Assembly (NCBI GenBank): GCA_022572725.1
Contig: JACZVJ010000002.1
Span: forward strand, 1 to 64,000
Source of the DNA: Nitrospinota bacterium
Lineage (GTDB): Bacteria > Nitrospirota > Nitrospiria > Nitrospirales > UBA8639
Length of the DNA: 64,000 nt
Reading direction: 5' to 3'
In this document: piece after piece, positions 31,605 through 40,920 of the stretch
How the letters are laid out: each line of letters opens with the position of its first letter
Numbering within the stretch: the stretch's first letter is position 1
Program-made: the position numbers and the translations under genes
The notes under the pieces: generated by a model
What the model was told of the DNA's origin: nothing
The model's input: the letters and a program-made list of their open reading frames with translations, nothing else
Databases searched by the model: none

Positions 31605-31970
31605 GAATCAGCGGGGACGCGGAGGAAGCTCTTTTGTATGATACCCTGTCGTCGGGAGAAATCCTAGACATCGATCGCACCGAACCCGCCACCAGTTTAT
31701 GGTTTCAGGCCCCAAGAAGCTCTGTCGACGAGAAGGATATGCCTTAGGATACCACAAAGGCGATTAATGGGGTGACGGGTACCTACACGGTGGTTTCCAC
31801 TGAATACGTGAGGGGTCTTTACGGTAATCAGGGATTCTCTGAAGGTGGAATTTTTTCAGCTGAGCGGAGTCGTGATCCGGCTCAATCAATTATGTTAGTG
31901 TGGGACCACTTTCTGGATTGCTACTGGTTGATCTTGCCGCAATCCTTGCCGAAGCAGCTCACACTCAGAA
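31605..31970. other. Intergenic stretch upstream of rfaE2 and the transporter
   Basis: Divergent gap of about 365 bases between rfaE2 (minus) and the broken transporter (plus). I see no convincing gene, RNA or repeat. Promoters for both sides are expected here, but no clear pair of boxes stands out. Confidence 0.4.
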
Positions 31971-33488
31971 GTGTTCCTTGGTTTCAGTGAGGCTATCACT
32001 TTGGAAAACGTGATAGCAAAGGGTTCGACGCGTGTTGGTTTGAAACAAAGAGTCGGGCTTCTGGCTGGTCCAATTTTAGGCGGGGTGGTGTATTTTCTCC
32101 CACTTCCTCCTCTCACCCTCCCGGCTCACACTCTAGCGGCGATTCTCACCTGGGTCGTCGTCTATTGGATCACCGAAGCTATCCCTCTCCCCATCACTTC
32201 CCTCCTCGGCGCGGCCTTTTGTGTGGTCGCGGGATTGGGGTCGGTCAAGACGGTTTTTGCCAACTTCGCCCATCCGATTATTTTCATGTTTATCGGGAGC
32301 TTTTTCATTGCCGAAGCCCTCGTCGTTCACAAAGTTGACCGAAGGTTCGTGACTTGGCTGCTGAGCTTTCAATGGGTGAGACGAACTCCTTCGCGCATAT
32401 TTTTTGCGGTGGGATGCGCCACTGCTCTCTTGTCAATGTGGATTAGCAACACCGCTGCGGTGGCCATCATGGTTCCTATTGTGCTGGGCCTCCTTTCCAC
32501 CATACGGGGCCAGATGAAAACCACGAGCGCAATGAACCTGGGGTCATGCTTCTACTCGCTTATGGAGCGGCAGCGGGCGGGATTGTCACCATGATTGGAA
32601 CGCCACCCAATCTTATCGGGGTTGGTCTGTTGTCTGAACAGGCCGGCATCACCTTACCCTTTCACACCTGGGTTTGGGTGGGCCTGCCATTAGGAATCAT
32701 CATGTTCCTGGTGATTTTCATTGTCCTGTTCTGGCTCCATGCCCCGCCTGATGCTCTTCCCGGGCTTCGTGAGCATGTGCAAGACCTTCGTACAAACCTT
32801 GGGGCCTGGACGCCGGGGCAAGTCAATACTTGTGTGGCATTGGGGCTAGCCGTGTGCCTGTGGATTGTACCGGGGCTTCTTGCCGGAATGGTGGGATGGG
32901 ACCATAACGTGGTGGTCTGGCTCAACGCACGATTCCCGAAGGAATTGGTCGCCATATTGGCTGCCGGATTGCTTTTTGTCCTACCGGTTAATACGAAGAG
33001 AGGTGAATTTACTCTTTCCTGGAAACAGGCTGCGAATATTGACTGGGGGACCATTTTGCTGTTTGGTGGGCCTTGCCTTCGGTCACCTCATGGTGAAAAC
33101 CGGACTGGCTGAGGCGGTGGGAAGGGGAATGGTCGCCCTGATTGGGGAAAATGCTTTGTGGAGTTTAACAGCGGTGCCGATAGGGACGACCCTGATCTTG
33201 ACGGAGTTGGCTTCCAATACCGCAGCCGCGAGCATGCTGGTGCCTGTGGTGATCGCGATTGCCCAATCGGCAAATGTCTCACCCGTTCCCCCGACTTTAG
33301 GGGTTTGCATGGCGGCAAGCTTGGCTTTTGTGTTGCCGGTTTCTACCCCGCCGAATGCCATCGTCTATGGAACCGGTTTGGTTCCTCTCATAAACATGCT
33401 CTGGGCAGGTGTAATTCTAGATATTCTAGGGGCAGGACTTATTTTTTTGGTTCTCCGCCTCATGTGTCCACTCCTGGGCTTAATTTGA
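31971..33488 (+). pseudogene. SLC13/DASS-family transporter broken by two frameshifts
   Basis: Three overlapping frames together make one complete divalent anion:Na+ symporter-like protein of about 500 residues. The first part ends near 32540, the middle part (32546-33070) carries MIGTPPNLIGVGLL, and the last (from about 33070) carries LAFGHLMVKTGL and the SNTAAASMLVPVV signature. The frame drops out near 32535-32545 (consistent with one missing C in AACCTGGGG) and is restored near 33062-33072 (GGTGGGCC). Both spots are short homopolymer runs and the coding sense between is intact, so a sequencing or assembly error is as likely as a young pseudogene. The start is unclear (GTG at 31971 or 32010). 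Confidence 0.75.
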
Positions 33489-33620
33489 TGAGGAGCCTTG
33501 GGATTTTGAAAGTATGGTGGAAGAAGAATTTTCATGCTCTTCCGAGGCCGATTTCTGATTTAATTGACAATGTAATGCGCTTTCAGGATAATCCGCCACC
33601 TTCCTGTTTTTGGAAAATCC

Positions 33621-34211
33621 GTGGACAATCACCTTAACATTGTAGTGGTCAGTCCAGACCCGGATGTGGCCAACAAAATACAACGCGTAGGTTCCCGTCT
33701 TGGCATTTCACACGTCAGAGATGTTAAGGCACTGAAGCAAAAAGCAACGGCCCGATCCTTAGATGGAGTGGTCATGGAAACCAAAGCGGAAGGTCTAGAC
33801 GAGCTTGCTCGCTTGACCCAAAGCATTGATTTATCAAAAACCTGTATCTTGGCTGGTCCTCTTCCCGTTTTTGAAGCTGCCGAGAAGCTCAGCCAAGTTC
33901 TAGGAAATGGTCGTCTCAATACCCAGGAGGACCAGAGGCGGGATTTTACCCTTGAGGGTTACGTTGAAGCGAAATTTGGGGATTTTGTTCGCGCCATGAA
34001 GGCCAGTTCAGCCCGCAGCCTGTATTCCACCCTCATTAGAACCGTAGAGCGGCCCCTGATTGAACTCGCTCTTCGAGAAACCAATGCCAATCAAATCCAA
34101 GCTGCCCGGCTTCTTGGGATGAACCGTAATACCCTCCGCAAAAAGATCACTGAGTTTAAGATTCCGGTCAAGCGTCGGGATCAGACTAGTCCACAAAAAA
34201 AGCCAAAGTAG
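33621..34211 (+). CDS. Fis-type HTH regulator with a degenerate receiver-like domain
   Basis: The C-terminal part of this 196-residue protein (about 145-182, ERPLIELALRETNANQIQAA then RLLGMNRNTLRKK) is a Fis/NtrC-type helix-turn-helix. The N-terminal 100 residues have the strand-helix rhythm of a response-regulator receiver (NIVVVSPDPDVANKI), but the acidic pocket is lost. The expected phospho-aspartate is Glu53 (VVMETK), the conserved Thr/Ser is Ala (ILAGP), and the late lysine is not evident. There is no AAA+ domain between the two parts. It probably binds DNA without phosphorylation. The start is GTG at 33621 with GGAAAA upstream. Confidence 0.8.
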   Translation: MDNHLNIVVVSPDPDVANKIQRVGSRLGISHVRDVKALKQKATARSLDGVVMETKAEGLDELARLTQSIDLSKTCILAGPLPVFEAAEKLSQVLGNGRLNTQEDQRRDFTLEGYVEAKFGDFVRAMKASSARSLYSTLIRTVERPLIELALRETNANQIQAARLLGMNRNTLRKKITEFKIPVKRRDQTSPQKKPK

Positions 34212-34299
34212 CGTTGCTTTTCTCCCCTAGAAACACAAGCCACGTGCGGTAAGTTTCTTCATTGACCTACAGACTTTCCCCAACTAAATCAATCACTTC

Positions 34300-34329
34300 T
34301 TGACATTATGGTAAAGGGTAAACTAGCAT
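34300..34329 (+). promoter_or_regulatory. Promoter of tRNA-Val/thrS
   Basis: A perfect TTGACA (34300-34305) is followed after 18 bases by TAGCAT (34324-34329). The predicted start is just before the tRNA 5' end. Since thrS begins shortly after the tRNA, this may drive thrS-infC-rpmI-rplT as well. Confidence 0.6.
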
Positions 34330-34344
34330 GACGCTATTGTATTT

Positions 34345-34419
34345 AGGCGCGTAGCTCAGGGGGAGAGCGCTACCTTGACACGGTAGAGGTCGGCGGTTCA
34401 ATACCGCCCGCGCCTACCA
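34345..34419 (+). tRNA. tRNA-Val (GAC)
   Basis: Cloverleaf with acceptor stem AGGCGCG/CGCGCCT, anticodon stem CTACC/GGTAG around loop TTGACAC (anticodon GAC), T stem GGCGG/CCGCC with loop TTCAATA, discriminator A and an encoded CCA. It lies upstream of thrS with no terminator between. Confidence 0.96.
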
Positions 34420-34500
34420 TCCTGATAGACTCATTTGCCAGCTTTGGATGATTCTGTGGCTGTAAAACAAGCTAATTCTGTGTCTCCTGAAGGTCCAGAA

Positions 34501-36453
34501 GTGCAGGTCGATTCCCACGGCATTGACATTTCATTTCCAGGAAAGTCCACCCGCCTTCTTCCGGTTGGCACAACCGCCCAGGAAGCCCTGCGTGGGGAAG
34601 GGAAAAGCAAACCCACCGACATCTTTGCCGTCAAGGTTGATGGAATTCCAAAAGACCTTGACACCGAGCTTAAACAAAATGTGACGTTGGAGCCGATAGA
34701 GTTCTCTTCAGCGGATGGAAAAGAAATTTATTGGCACAGCAGTGCACACATCATGGCCCAGGCTGTAAAAGAAATCTTCCCCTCGGCCAATCTCACCATT
34801 GGCCCTCCTATTGAAGAGGGCTTTTATTATGATTTTGCCTTTGAACGGCCCTTTACCCCAGAAGACTTAGAGAAAATCCAGCAGAGGGTCTGTGACATCA
34901 TCAAGGCAGATCTCCCAATTCAACGCCTCGAGATGTCTAAAGATGAAGCCATTCGATTTTTTCAGAAGAGAGGGGAACTTTATAAAGTTGAAATTTTAAA
35001 ACAGATTGAAGACCAGGAGGTATCCCTGTATCGCCAGGGAGATTTTGTTGATCTCTGCCGGGGACCTCATGTTGGTTCGACCGGCAAAGTGAGGGCGTTG
35101 AAACTTCTGTCGAGTGCTGGTGCGTACTGGAGGGGGGATGAACGAAACCCTATGTTGCAGCGAATTTACGGAATCTCCTTCCCCACGCAAAGTGAACTCG
35201 ACGACCATTTGGCTCGCCTGGAAGAGATCAAGCGAAGAGACCATAGAAAGTTGGGCAAGGACCTGGACCTCTTCAGCATTCAAGACGAGATTGGGCCGGG
35301 TTTAATCCTTTGGCATCCCAAAGGTGCCTTGATCAGGTTGTTGATTGAGAATTTTTGGCGCGAACAACACCTTAAACACGGCTACGAATTGGTCTACTCC
35401 CCTCATGTAGCCCGTCTGGATTTATGGAGAACCAGTGGTCACGTAGACTATTACCAGGACAATATGTTTGCCCCGATGACAGTGGAAGCCAGTGAATACC
35501 AATTGAAGCCCATGAATTGTCCCTTTCATATTATGGTGTACAAGTCCCATCTCCGGAGCTACCGTGAATTACCCATTCGCTATGGAGAGTTGGGAACGGT
35601 CTACCGATATGAACGGTCAGGGGTTCTTCATGGGCTTATGAGGGTTCGCGGGTTTACCCAAGATGATGCCCATATTTTCTGCCGACCGGACCAGATTGAG
35701 TCAGAAGTCCGTCAGGTATTGCACTTTACCATTTTTGTGCTTCGGCGGTTTGGATTTTCAGAGTTCGAACTCTATCTTTCCACCAGGCCACCCAAGGCGG
35801 TTGGCGCTCAGGAGAAATGGGATCAAGCCACTCAGGCCTTGGCGGCGGCCCTTAAGGGGGGAGGATTTTCCTACAAGGTCGATCCGGGGGAAGGTGTTTT
35901 TTATGGACCCAAAATTGACCTGAAGATCAAAGACGCCTTGGGCCGTGCCTGGCAATGCTCCACCATCCAGATCGATTTTAATAATCCCGAGCGGTTTGGG
36001 TTGACTTATATTGGAGATGATGGGAAAGCGCATCAGCCCATCATGATTCACCGGGCTTTATTGGGCTCCATTGAGCGGTTCTTCGGAATTTTGATCGAGC
36101 ACTTTGCCGGAGCCTTCCCTACCTGGCTTGCCCCCGTTCAGGTTAAAGTTCTCCCCATTACTGACCAGCAAGTTCCTTATGGAAGGCAAGTGGTGGAGCA
36201 GTTTCGGACGGCTGGCTTTCGAGCGGAGATTGACTTACGGAATGAAAAGGTGGGGCTCAAGATCCGAGAAGCTGAAAAGGCTAAGGTGCCCTTTATGCTC
36301 GTTGTTGGAGAAAGGGAAAAAGAGGGAGAAATGGTTTCGGTACGAAAGCGGGGTGGGACGAACCTCGGAGCTTTAAAGATACATGAGGTACTGGATCTCA
36401 TTCGAAGTGATATGCCAGTGGAGGAACTGACCAGTTCATCTCTTGAGGAATGA
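34501..36453 (+). CDS. thrS: Threonyl-tRNA synthetase
   Basis: Class II synthetase with an N-terminal TGS domain (about residues 2-60), an editing domain with HSSAHIMAQAVKEIFP, and a catalytic core containing the zinc-binding cysteine in MNCPFHIMVYKS. Motif 2 is in RYGELGTVYRYERSG, and motif 3 is MIHRALLGSIERF. The GTG at 34501 has GAAGG upstream and gives 650 residues beginning at the TGS domain. A TTG at 34435, 16 bases after the tRNA, would add 22 residues without a ribosome site. The stop overlaps the infC start (ATGA). Confidence 0.95.
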   Translation: MQVDSHGIDISFPGKSTRLLPVGTTAQEALRGEGKSKPTDIFAVKVDGIPKDLDTELKQNVTLEPIEFSSADGKEIYWHSSAHIMAQAVKEIFPSANLTIGPPIEEGFYYDFAFERPFTPEDLEKIQQRVCDIIKADLPIQRLEMSKDEAIRFFQKRGELYKVEILKQIEDQEVSLYRQGDFVDLCRGPHVGSTGKVRALKLLSSAGAYWRGDERNPMLQRIYGISFPTQSELDDHLARLEEIKRRDHRKLGKDLDLFSIQDEIGPGLILWHPKGALIRLLIENFWREQHLKHGYELVYSPHVARLDLWRTSGHVDYYQDNMFAPMTVEASEYQLKPMNCPFHIMVYKSHLRSYRELPIRYGELGTVYRYERSGVLHGLMRVRGFTQDDAHIFCRPDQIESEVRQVLHFTIFVLRRFGFSEFELYLSTRPPKAVGAQEKWDQATQALAAALKGGGFSYKVDPGEGVFYGPKIDLKIKDALGRAWQCSTIQIDFNNPERFGLTYIGDDGKAHQPIMIHRALLGSIERFFGILIEHFAGAFPTWLAPVQVKVLPITDQQVPYGRQVVEQFRTAGFRAEIDLRNEKVGLKIREAEKAKVPFMLVVGEREKEGEMVSVRKRGGTNLGALKIHEVLDLIRSDMPVEELTSSSLEE

Positions 36454-36971
36454 GCCGACCTGTTAGCGGAAAACAGCGCGTCAATCATTTGATTCGGGCC
36501 CCTGAAGTTCGGGTCATCGGTCCTGACGGGGAGCAGTTGGGTATTCTGAAAACACCTGATGCCCTTCGGCAGGCCAAGGATTTGGGCTACGATCTGGTGG
36601 AGGTGGCTCCAAATTCCGACCCACCTGTCTGCCGGATCATGGATCATGGAAAGTTTAAGTATGAGCAGAGTAAAAAGGAGCATAAGAGCCGGCAACACCA
36701 AAAGTCCACGCAGGTTAAGGAAATTAAGTTCAGGCCCAGAACCGACACGCATGACCTGGAAACCAAGGTCAGGCAAATTCGTGGGTTTCTGGCCGACGGG
36801 AATAAGACAAAGATCATCGTCATGTTTCGAGGTCGGGAAATGGCGAACCAGGAACTTGGGCGACAGGCCATGAGAAAAGTCATGGAAAATTTAGTGGAAG
36901 CAGGGACGATTGAAACCCAACCTCGAATGGAAGGGCGAAATCTGTTTATGGTTGTGGCGCCCAAGAGTTAA
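36450..36971 (+). CDS. infC: Translation initiation factor IF-3
   Basis: Binds the 30S subunit and checks start codons. The N-domain has NHLIRAPEVRVIGPDGEQLGI, the linker is lysine-rich, and the C-domain has VKEIKFRPRTDTHDLETKVRQ. The 173-residue length is usual. The start is ATG, not the rare AUU used for autoregulation in enteric bacteria, and it overlaps the thrS stop by 4 bases. rpmI and rplT follow. Confidence 0.97.
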   Translation: MSRPVSGKQRVNHLIRAPEVRVIGPDGEQLGILKTPDALRQAKDLGYDLVEVAPNSDPPVCRIMDHGKFKYEQSKKEHKSRQHQKSTQVKEIKFRPRTDTHDLETKVRQIRGFLADGNKTKIIVMFRGREMANQELGRQAMRKVMENLVEAGTIETQPRMEGRNLFMVVAPKS

Positions 36972-36983
36972 AGGGGTACAATG

Positions 36984-37187
36984 ATGGCTCGACTGAAGCT
37001 GAAAAATCACGCAGGAGCCAGCAAACGGTTCAGGCGAACTGGCACAGGGAAATTGATGCGACGAAAGGCTGGGTTGAGGCATATTCTTACCAGCAAGAAT
37101 GCCAAACGGAAAAGCCGGCTCAATGATACGGTTCTGATTTCTAAGGCTGATCGTTCTGCAGTCAAACGATTGCTCCCTTATTCCTAA
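36984..37187 (+). CDS. rpmI: 50S ribosomal protein L35
   Basis: A basic 67-residue protein with KNHAGASKRFRRTGTGKLMRRKAG near the N-terminus, which matches L35. Two ATGs are adjacent (36981 and 36984); the second has AGGGG at better spacing. It sits between infC and rplT, as in most bacteria. Confidence 0.95.
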   Translation: MARLKLKNHAGASKRFRRTGTGKLMRRKAGLRHILTSKNAKRKSRLNDTVLISKADRSAVKRLLPYS

Positions 37188-37219
37188 CCACCACTTTAAT
37201 TAGACCAAGGAGAAAGCAC

Positions 37220-37573
37220 ATGCCTCGGGTAAAAGGCGGGCCGCAGACTCGGCGGCGTAGGAAAAAAAGGCTCAAGCTTGCAAAGGGTCAGTATGGAGCG
37301 AAAGGGAAGTTATTTCGCACTGCAACGGAGTCGGTCGATAAGGGTGGGGTCTATGCGTACATTGGTCGCAAGCGCAGGAAGCGCGATTTTCGCCGTTTGT
37401 GGGTGACCCGTATCAGCGCGGCCGTTCGCTCGTACGGTCTCACCTACAGCCGGTTTATGAATGCTCTCAAGAATGTCAACGTGGTGTTGAATCGGAAGGT
37501 CCTGTCGGATATGGCCATTCGGGACGTCGACGGATTTAAAAAGCTAGCCGATCTGGCCAAAGCTACCACCTAA
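37220..37573 (+). CDS. rplT: 50S ribosomal protein L20
   Basis: A basic 117-residue protein needed early in 50S assembly. The signature is MPRVKGGPQTRRRRKKRLKL followed by FRTATESV and YIGRKRRKRDFRRLW. A clear AAGGAG precedes the ATG. It is the last gene of the plus-strand run; pheT approaches from the other side, with stops 33 bases apart. Confidence 0.97.
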   Translation: MPRVKGGPQTRRRRKKRLKLAKGQYGAKGKLFRTATESVDKGGVYAYIGRKRRKRDFRRLWVTRISAAVRSYGLTYSRFMNALKNVNVVLNRKVLSDMAIRDVDGFKKLADLAKATT

Positions 37574-37606
37574 CGGTCGTCAGACTCTCTTCGCACGGCG
37601 TTTTCC

Positions 37607-39307
37607 TCACCCTCCTTCACTCAAGGGCTCAACCTCAAGTTCGAACAAGGCGACAGGCATAGTAATCTGCCAGGCTTCCAGGACTTCTGGATGGAGTTCA
37701 CCAATGAGTCCGATTGGCTGGCCTTCGCAGATGATCTTCCCCACCCGTCCCTCCAAGAACGATCCATGGCTGGTTGGCTCCAATGTATAAGTCCGAACCA
37801 AGTGATACATCAACTGGTCCAAGGAGGTGTGTACTTCGGAAAAACTTGACGTGGGGTGGGCAATGAGGGCTCCGAGCTTCGTGAGAGTACGCGAGCCCAA
37901 CTCCTGACCGAGGTCTGGGACTGCAACCTCCCCGAGTTCGAAAAGGCGATGAGGGTAGAAGGTGCGAGGAGAGGCCGTTTCTACTCGCAGAAGGGATGGG
38001 ATCATCCAAGATCGCAGGCAGGAAAAATTCTGGGACATCACGTTATCAATCTCGACAAATTGTCCGGGGTCCCCGATTCTAAGACGCATCCGATCGACCA
38101 GATCTTCCGGAGACATCAGGATATTGGAAATAATCTCCTGATACCCCAATCCCACCATGTGGTCTCGGATATGGTCGGAGATTGTCTCGATGGGTGAAAG
38201 GGCCCCCACAGTAAATTGGGCAGGCATCAAAGGGGTAAAGGACTCATACCCTCGGCTAATGGCGACGTCTTCCGCGACGTCCACCGCATGCATGAAATCA
38301 TTCCGGTAACAAGGAAGTCTTAGGGCCAATTTGCGCTGGCTGGCCTTCACTTCATACCCATAACTCGTCAAAGCTTGTTTTATCGCTTCGGTTCCTAATG
38401 GTAGCCCTAAGGCTGATTCGATTGCATGAACGGAAATTCGCTGGACTTGGGTGAATTCACAGGGAGTCCGAACGGTTCTTCCAAATTCCGTGGCGTAAGG
38501 GTAGGCCACCTCGATGGCTTCAATGGAAGCTCCCCGGTCGGCGAGGTTGGCAGCCAAAATATTGAGGGTAAGGAGGACCATCCGGAGATCGGTCCCAGTA
38601 ACTTCTATCAACAATTCCGCATCGCCTGGGCGAACCTCGCCAATTTCCTGGCTGTTGATGATGGGAGGAAAAGAAAGGACCTGCCCTTCCTTGTCCCAAA
38701 GCAGAGGCAGTGAATCATGCCCGGCAAGAATCGATCCAAATTCCATTCCCTTCGGATGGATCGCAAGGATATCCTGCAAGGTCAGTTTTTCAGAAAACCC
38801 GAGAGGAACAAAACGGGCTTCTTGGGGCTTGACAAGCCCGTAGGTAACGGGAAATTGAATCGGATTCAGGCGATAGAGACCGATGGACACCGAACGACGT
38901 TTGTGCCCGTAAATGTCCGCCAGTTTCTCTTGCGCCTGAATAAGTTGGGTTAACCCGTCCTCGGTCATCCTATAGCTTACGGCGGTACAGGCAGCCACAA
39001 AGGGTCGGACGTTTTCCATCCCCGCTGCCACCATAATCCGGCGCTTGGGGCGAGATTTGGTTCGGAGGAATGGGTACTGAACTGGACACCCCTCAAGAGC
39101 TGAGCGGATTTGCCGGGTAATGCCTTCGACCGACCAGAGATCAGGACGATTGCTGTCCTGTAGTTCAATTCGAAGCTCTCCAGAGGTCGGGGTGTAATCC
39201 TTTAACTCCCCCTTGACCAGGGGCAACCGCGCTTCGATTTCTTCAACCGTCACGGCTCGGCCGAGGAGGCGCTCAAAATCCTGGTGGTAAATAGAAATGG
39301 TGGGCAT
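37607..39307 (-). CDS. pheT: Phenylalanyl-tRNA synthetase beta subunit, archaeal/eukaryotic type
   Basis: This 566-residue beta subunit is far shorter than the roughly 800 residues of bacterial PheT. It lacks the N-terminal EMAP-like tRNA-binding domain and the C-terminal anticodon-binding domain. Its N-terminus (MPTISIYHQDFERLLGR, then SNRPDLWSVEGITRQIR) matches archaeal and eukaryotic PheT, as does the C-terminal LIGELHPEVLEAW. It is the partner of the long PheS encoded 45 bases upstream. Bacterial pheST normally follows rplT on the same strand; here the archaeal-type pair lies at that place in opposite orientation. Replacement by lateral transfer is the likely explanation. Confidence 0.93.
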   Translation of the reverse strand: MPTISIYHQDFERLLGRAVTVEEIEARLPLVKGELKDYTPTSGELRIELQDSNRPDLWSVEGITRQIRSALEGCPVQYPFLRTKSRPKRRIMVAAGMENVRPFVAACTAVSYRMTEDGLTQLIQAQEKLADIYGHKRRSVSIGLYRLNPIQFPVTYGLVKPQEARFVPLGFSEKLTLQDILAIHPKGMEFGSILAGHDSLPLLWDKEGQVLSFPPIINSQEIGEVRPGDAELLIEVTGTDLRMVLLTLNILAANLADRGASIEAIEVAYPYATEFGRTVRTPCEFTQVQRISVHAIESALGLPLGTEAIKQALTSYGYEVKASQRKLALRLPCYRNDFMHAVDVAEDVAISRGYESFTPLMPAQFTVGALSPIETISDHIRDHMVGLGYQEIISNILMSPEDLVDRMRLRIGDPGQFVEIDNVMSQNFSCLRSWMIPSLLRVETASPRTFYPHRLFELGEVAVPDLGQELGSRTLTKLGALIAHPTSSFSEVHTSLDQLMYHLVRTYTLEPTSHGSFLEGRVGKIICEGQPIGLIGELHPEVLEAWQITMPVALFELEVEPLSEGG

Positions 39308-39352
39308 GATTGTGGTGAATGCGGTTCTGAGGCCGACGAGGGTTTTCCCATT

Positions 39353-40912
39353 TCATATGAAGCGGCTTCGCATGGTTCGAACCTTTTCCAGGTCGCAGGA
39401 AAATAGGTCTCGAATATCATGGAGACCTAACGCCACCATGGCCATTCGATCCAGCCCTAGCCCCCAGGCAATCACGGGAACCGTGACACCCAGGGGGTGA
39501 GTCACTTCAGGGCGGAACAGTCCAGCGCCCCCAAGCTCCATCCACCCTAACTGTGGGTGGCGAACATGAAGCTCGACCGAGGGTTCCGTAAACGGAAAAT
39601 ACGCGGGCAAGAACCGACTTTCCTGAGCCTGGGCCATTTCTTTAGCGAAAAGCGTGAGGAGACCCAACAGCGTGCGAAAGTTAATGTCTTCGCCTAAGAC
39701 AATGCCCTCCACCTGGAAAAAGTCCGTGGCATGGGTGGCATCGACTTGGTCATACCGGAAACACCGGGCAATGGAAAAATATTTCCCGGGAATAGCTGGG
39801 TTCGCCGCGAGCGTCCGCGCCGAAACGGCCGTTCCCTGGCTTCGTAAAACAAGCCGGCAGGCGCGTTGCCGGTCATAGCGATATCTCCACCCGGTCGACC
39901 CGGTGGACCCACCATTCTCATGGGCGGCGGCAACTTTGGAGAGAAACGGTTCCGGAATTTTGTCGGCATGAGTTGGCCGTTTCACGAAGTAGACGTCATG
40001 AATGGCCCGCGCAGGATGGAATTGCGGCATAAAAAGGGCGTCCATATCCCAAAATTCCGTTTCCACCAACGGCCCCCGCATTTCCTGGAATCCCATACTG
40101 ACAAGCTTTCCTTTGACGGAATCCAAAAATTCACGGTAGGGGTGTCGGCGCCCGAACGCGACCCTTGGTGGACGAAGGTTAATGGTGTACCTTCTGAACC
40201 GTTTATTTCGCCAGGACCCATCTTTCAACATTTCCGGGGTAAGCTGGGAAACTTCCTCTAAAGCCCCGGGACGACAGAGTTTGGCGACGGTGTGGCCCTC
40301 AGGTGTGAGGAGGTAGACTCGTTCAATCCGTTCCTCGATCCGAAACGGTTCCCGGGTGTTCCCGCGTTTCACGGAATAGTGGCGGATCGTGGTTTGAAGG
40401 GAGGAAGGAAACGTGTGAAGACCTTTCGGGCCTTCGTGTAATTGGATGAGAAGTGACCGGAGGGCCTTTTCGGTCGGGCTCTCCACACCAGTGGCTTCGA
40501 CGACCCCGCCTGATACCAAGCGTATGGCCCCTTCTTTTTTCAACAGGCCGATGGCTCGGCTTAACTCGGTTGGCTGGAATTCCTCTTTTGATTGGAGGTC
40601 CTTGACGGTCAACCGACGATCCTCCTGGTGGGCACTAGAAAGAGCACCTAAAATCCAGTCAAGTGGAGAGGCCACCACGTGATACCGCTGACCCACATCC
40701 GTGAGACTGACCAATGGCGTAACGATTTCTGACTCCATTCGAAGAAGACCCTTGGCCTGGAGCCATCCCAGGGCCATGCTGACTTGGGATTGTTCAAGGT
40801 GGCTCATTTCAACCAGTTGGGTATCCTTGACTGGCCCGCTCGTTTGATCAAATGCAGCCAGAATATTGACCTCGAGGGGGTGCAAACTCTCATGGATGGT
40901 CATGGTGTCCAT
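39353..40912 (-). CDS. pheS: Phenylalanyl-tRNA synthetase alpha subunit, archaeal/eukaryotic type
   Basis: This 519-residue catalytic subunit is much longer than bacterial PheS (about 340). The N-terminal 250 residues are a series of winged-helix-like DNA/RNA-binding folds (LHPLEVNILAAF; VEMSHLEQSQVSMALGWLQAKGLL), as in archaeal and eukaryotic PheS. The C-terminal class II core has HPYREFLDSVKGKLVSMGFQEM, ARCFRYDQVDATHATDFFQVEG (motif 2) and WGLGLDRMAM (motif 3). The gene follows rpe after 8 bases and is co-transcribed with pheT. Confidence 0.93.
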   Translation of the reverse strand: MDTMTIHESLHPLEVNILAAFDQTSGPVKDTQLVEMSHLEQSQVSMALGWLQAKGLLRMESEIVTPLVSLTDVGQRYHVVASPLDWILGALSSAHQEDRRLTVKDLQSKEEFQPTELSRAIGLLKKEGAIRLVSGGVVEATGVESPTEKALRSLLIQLHEGPKGLHTFPSSLQTTIRHYSVKRGNTREPFRIEERIERVYLLTPEGHTVAKLCRPGALEEVSQLTPEMLKDGSWRNKRFRRYTINLRPPRVAFGRRHPYREFLDSVKGKLVSMGFQEMRGPLVETEFWDMDALFMPQFHPARAIHDVYFVKRPTHADKIPEPFLSKVAAAHENGGSTGSTGWRYRYDRQRACRLVLRSQGTAVSARTLAANPAIPGKYFSIARCFRYDQVDATHATDFFQVEGIVLGEDINFRTLLGLLTLFAKEMAQAQESRFLPAYFPFTEPSVELHVRHPQLGWMELGGAGLFRPEVTHPLGVTVPVIAWGLGLDRMAMVALGLHDIRDLFSCDLEKVRTMRSRFI

Positions 40913-40920
40913 ACGATTGC

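Noticed and set aside
34240-34250. CCACGTG core resembling part of parS
   Set aside because: Flanks (AGCCACGTGCGG) do not match the parS palindrome; a similar core at 52696-52703 was rejected for the same reason.
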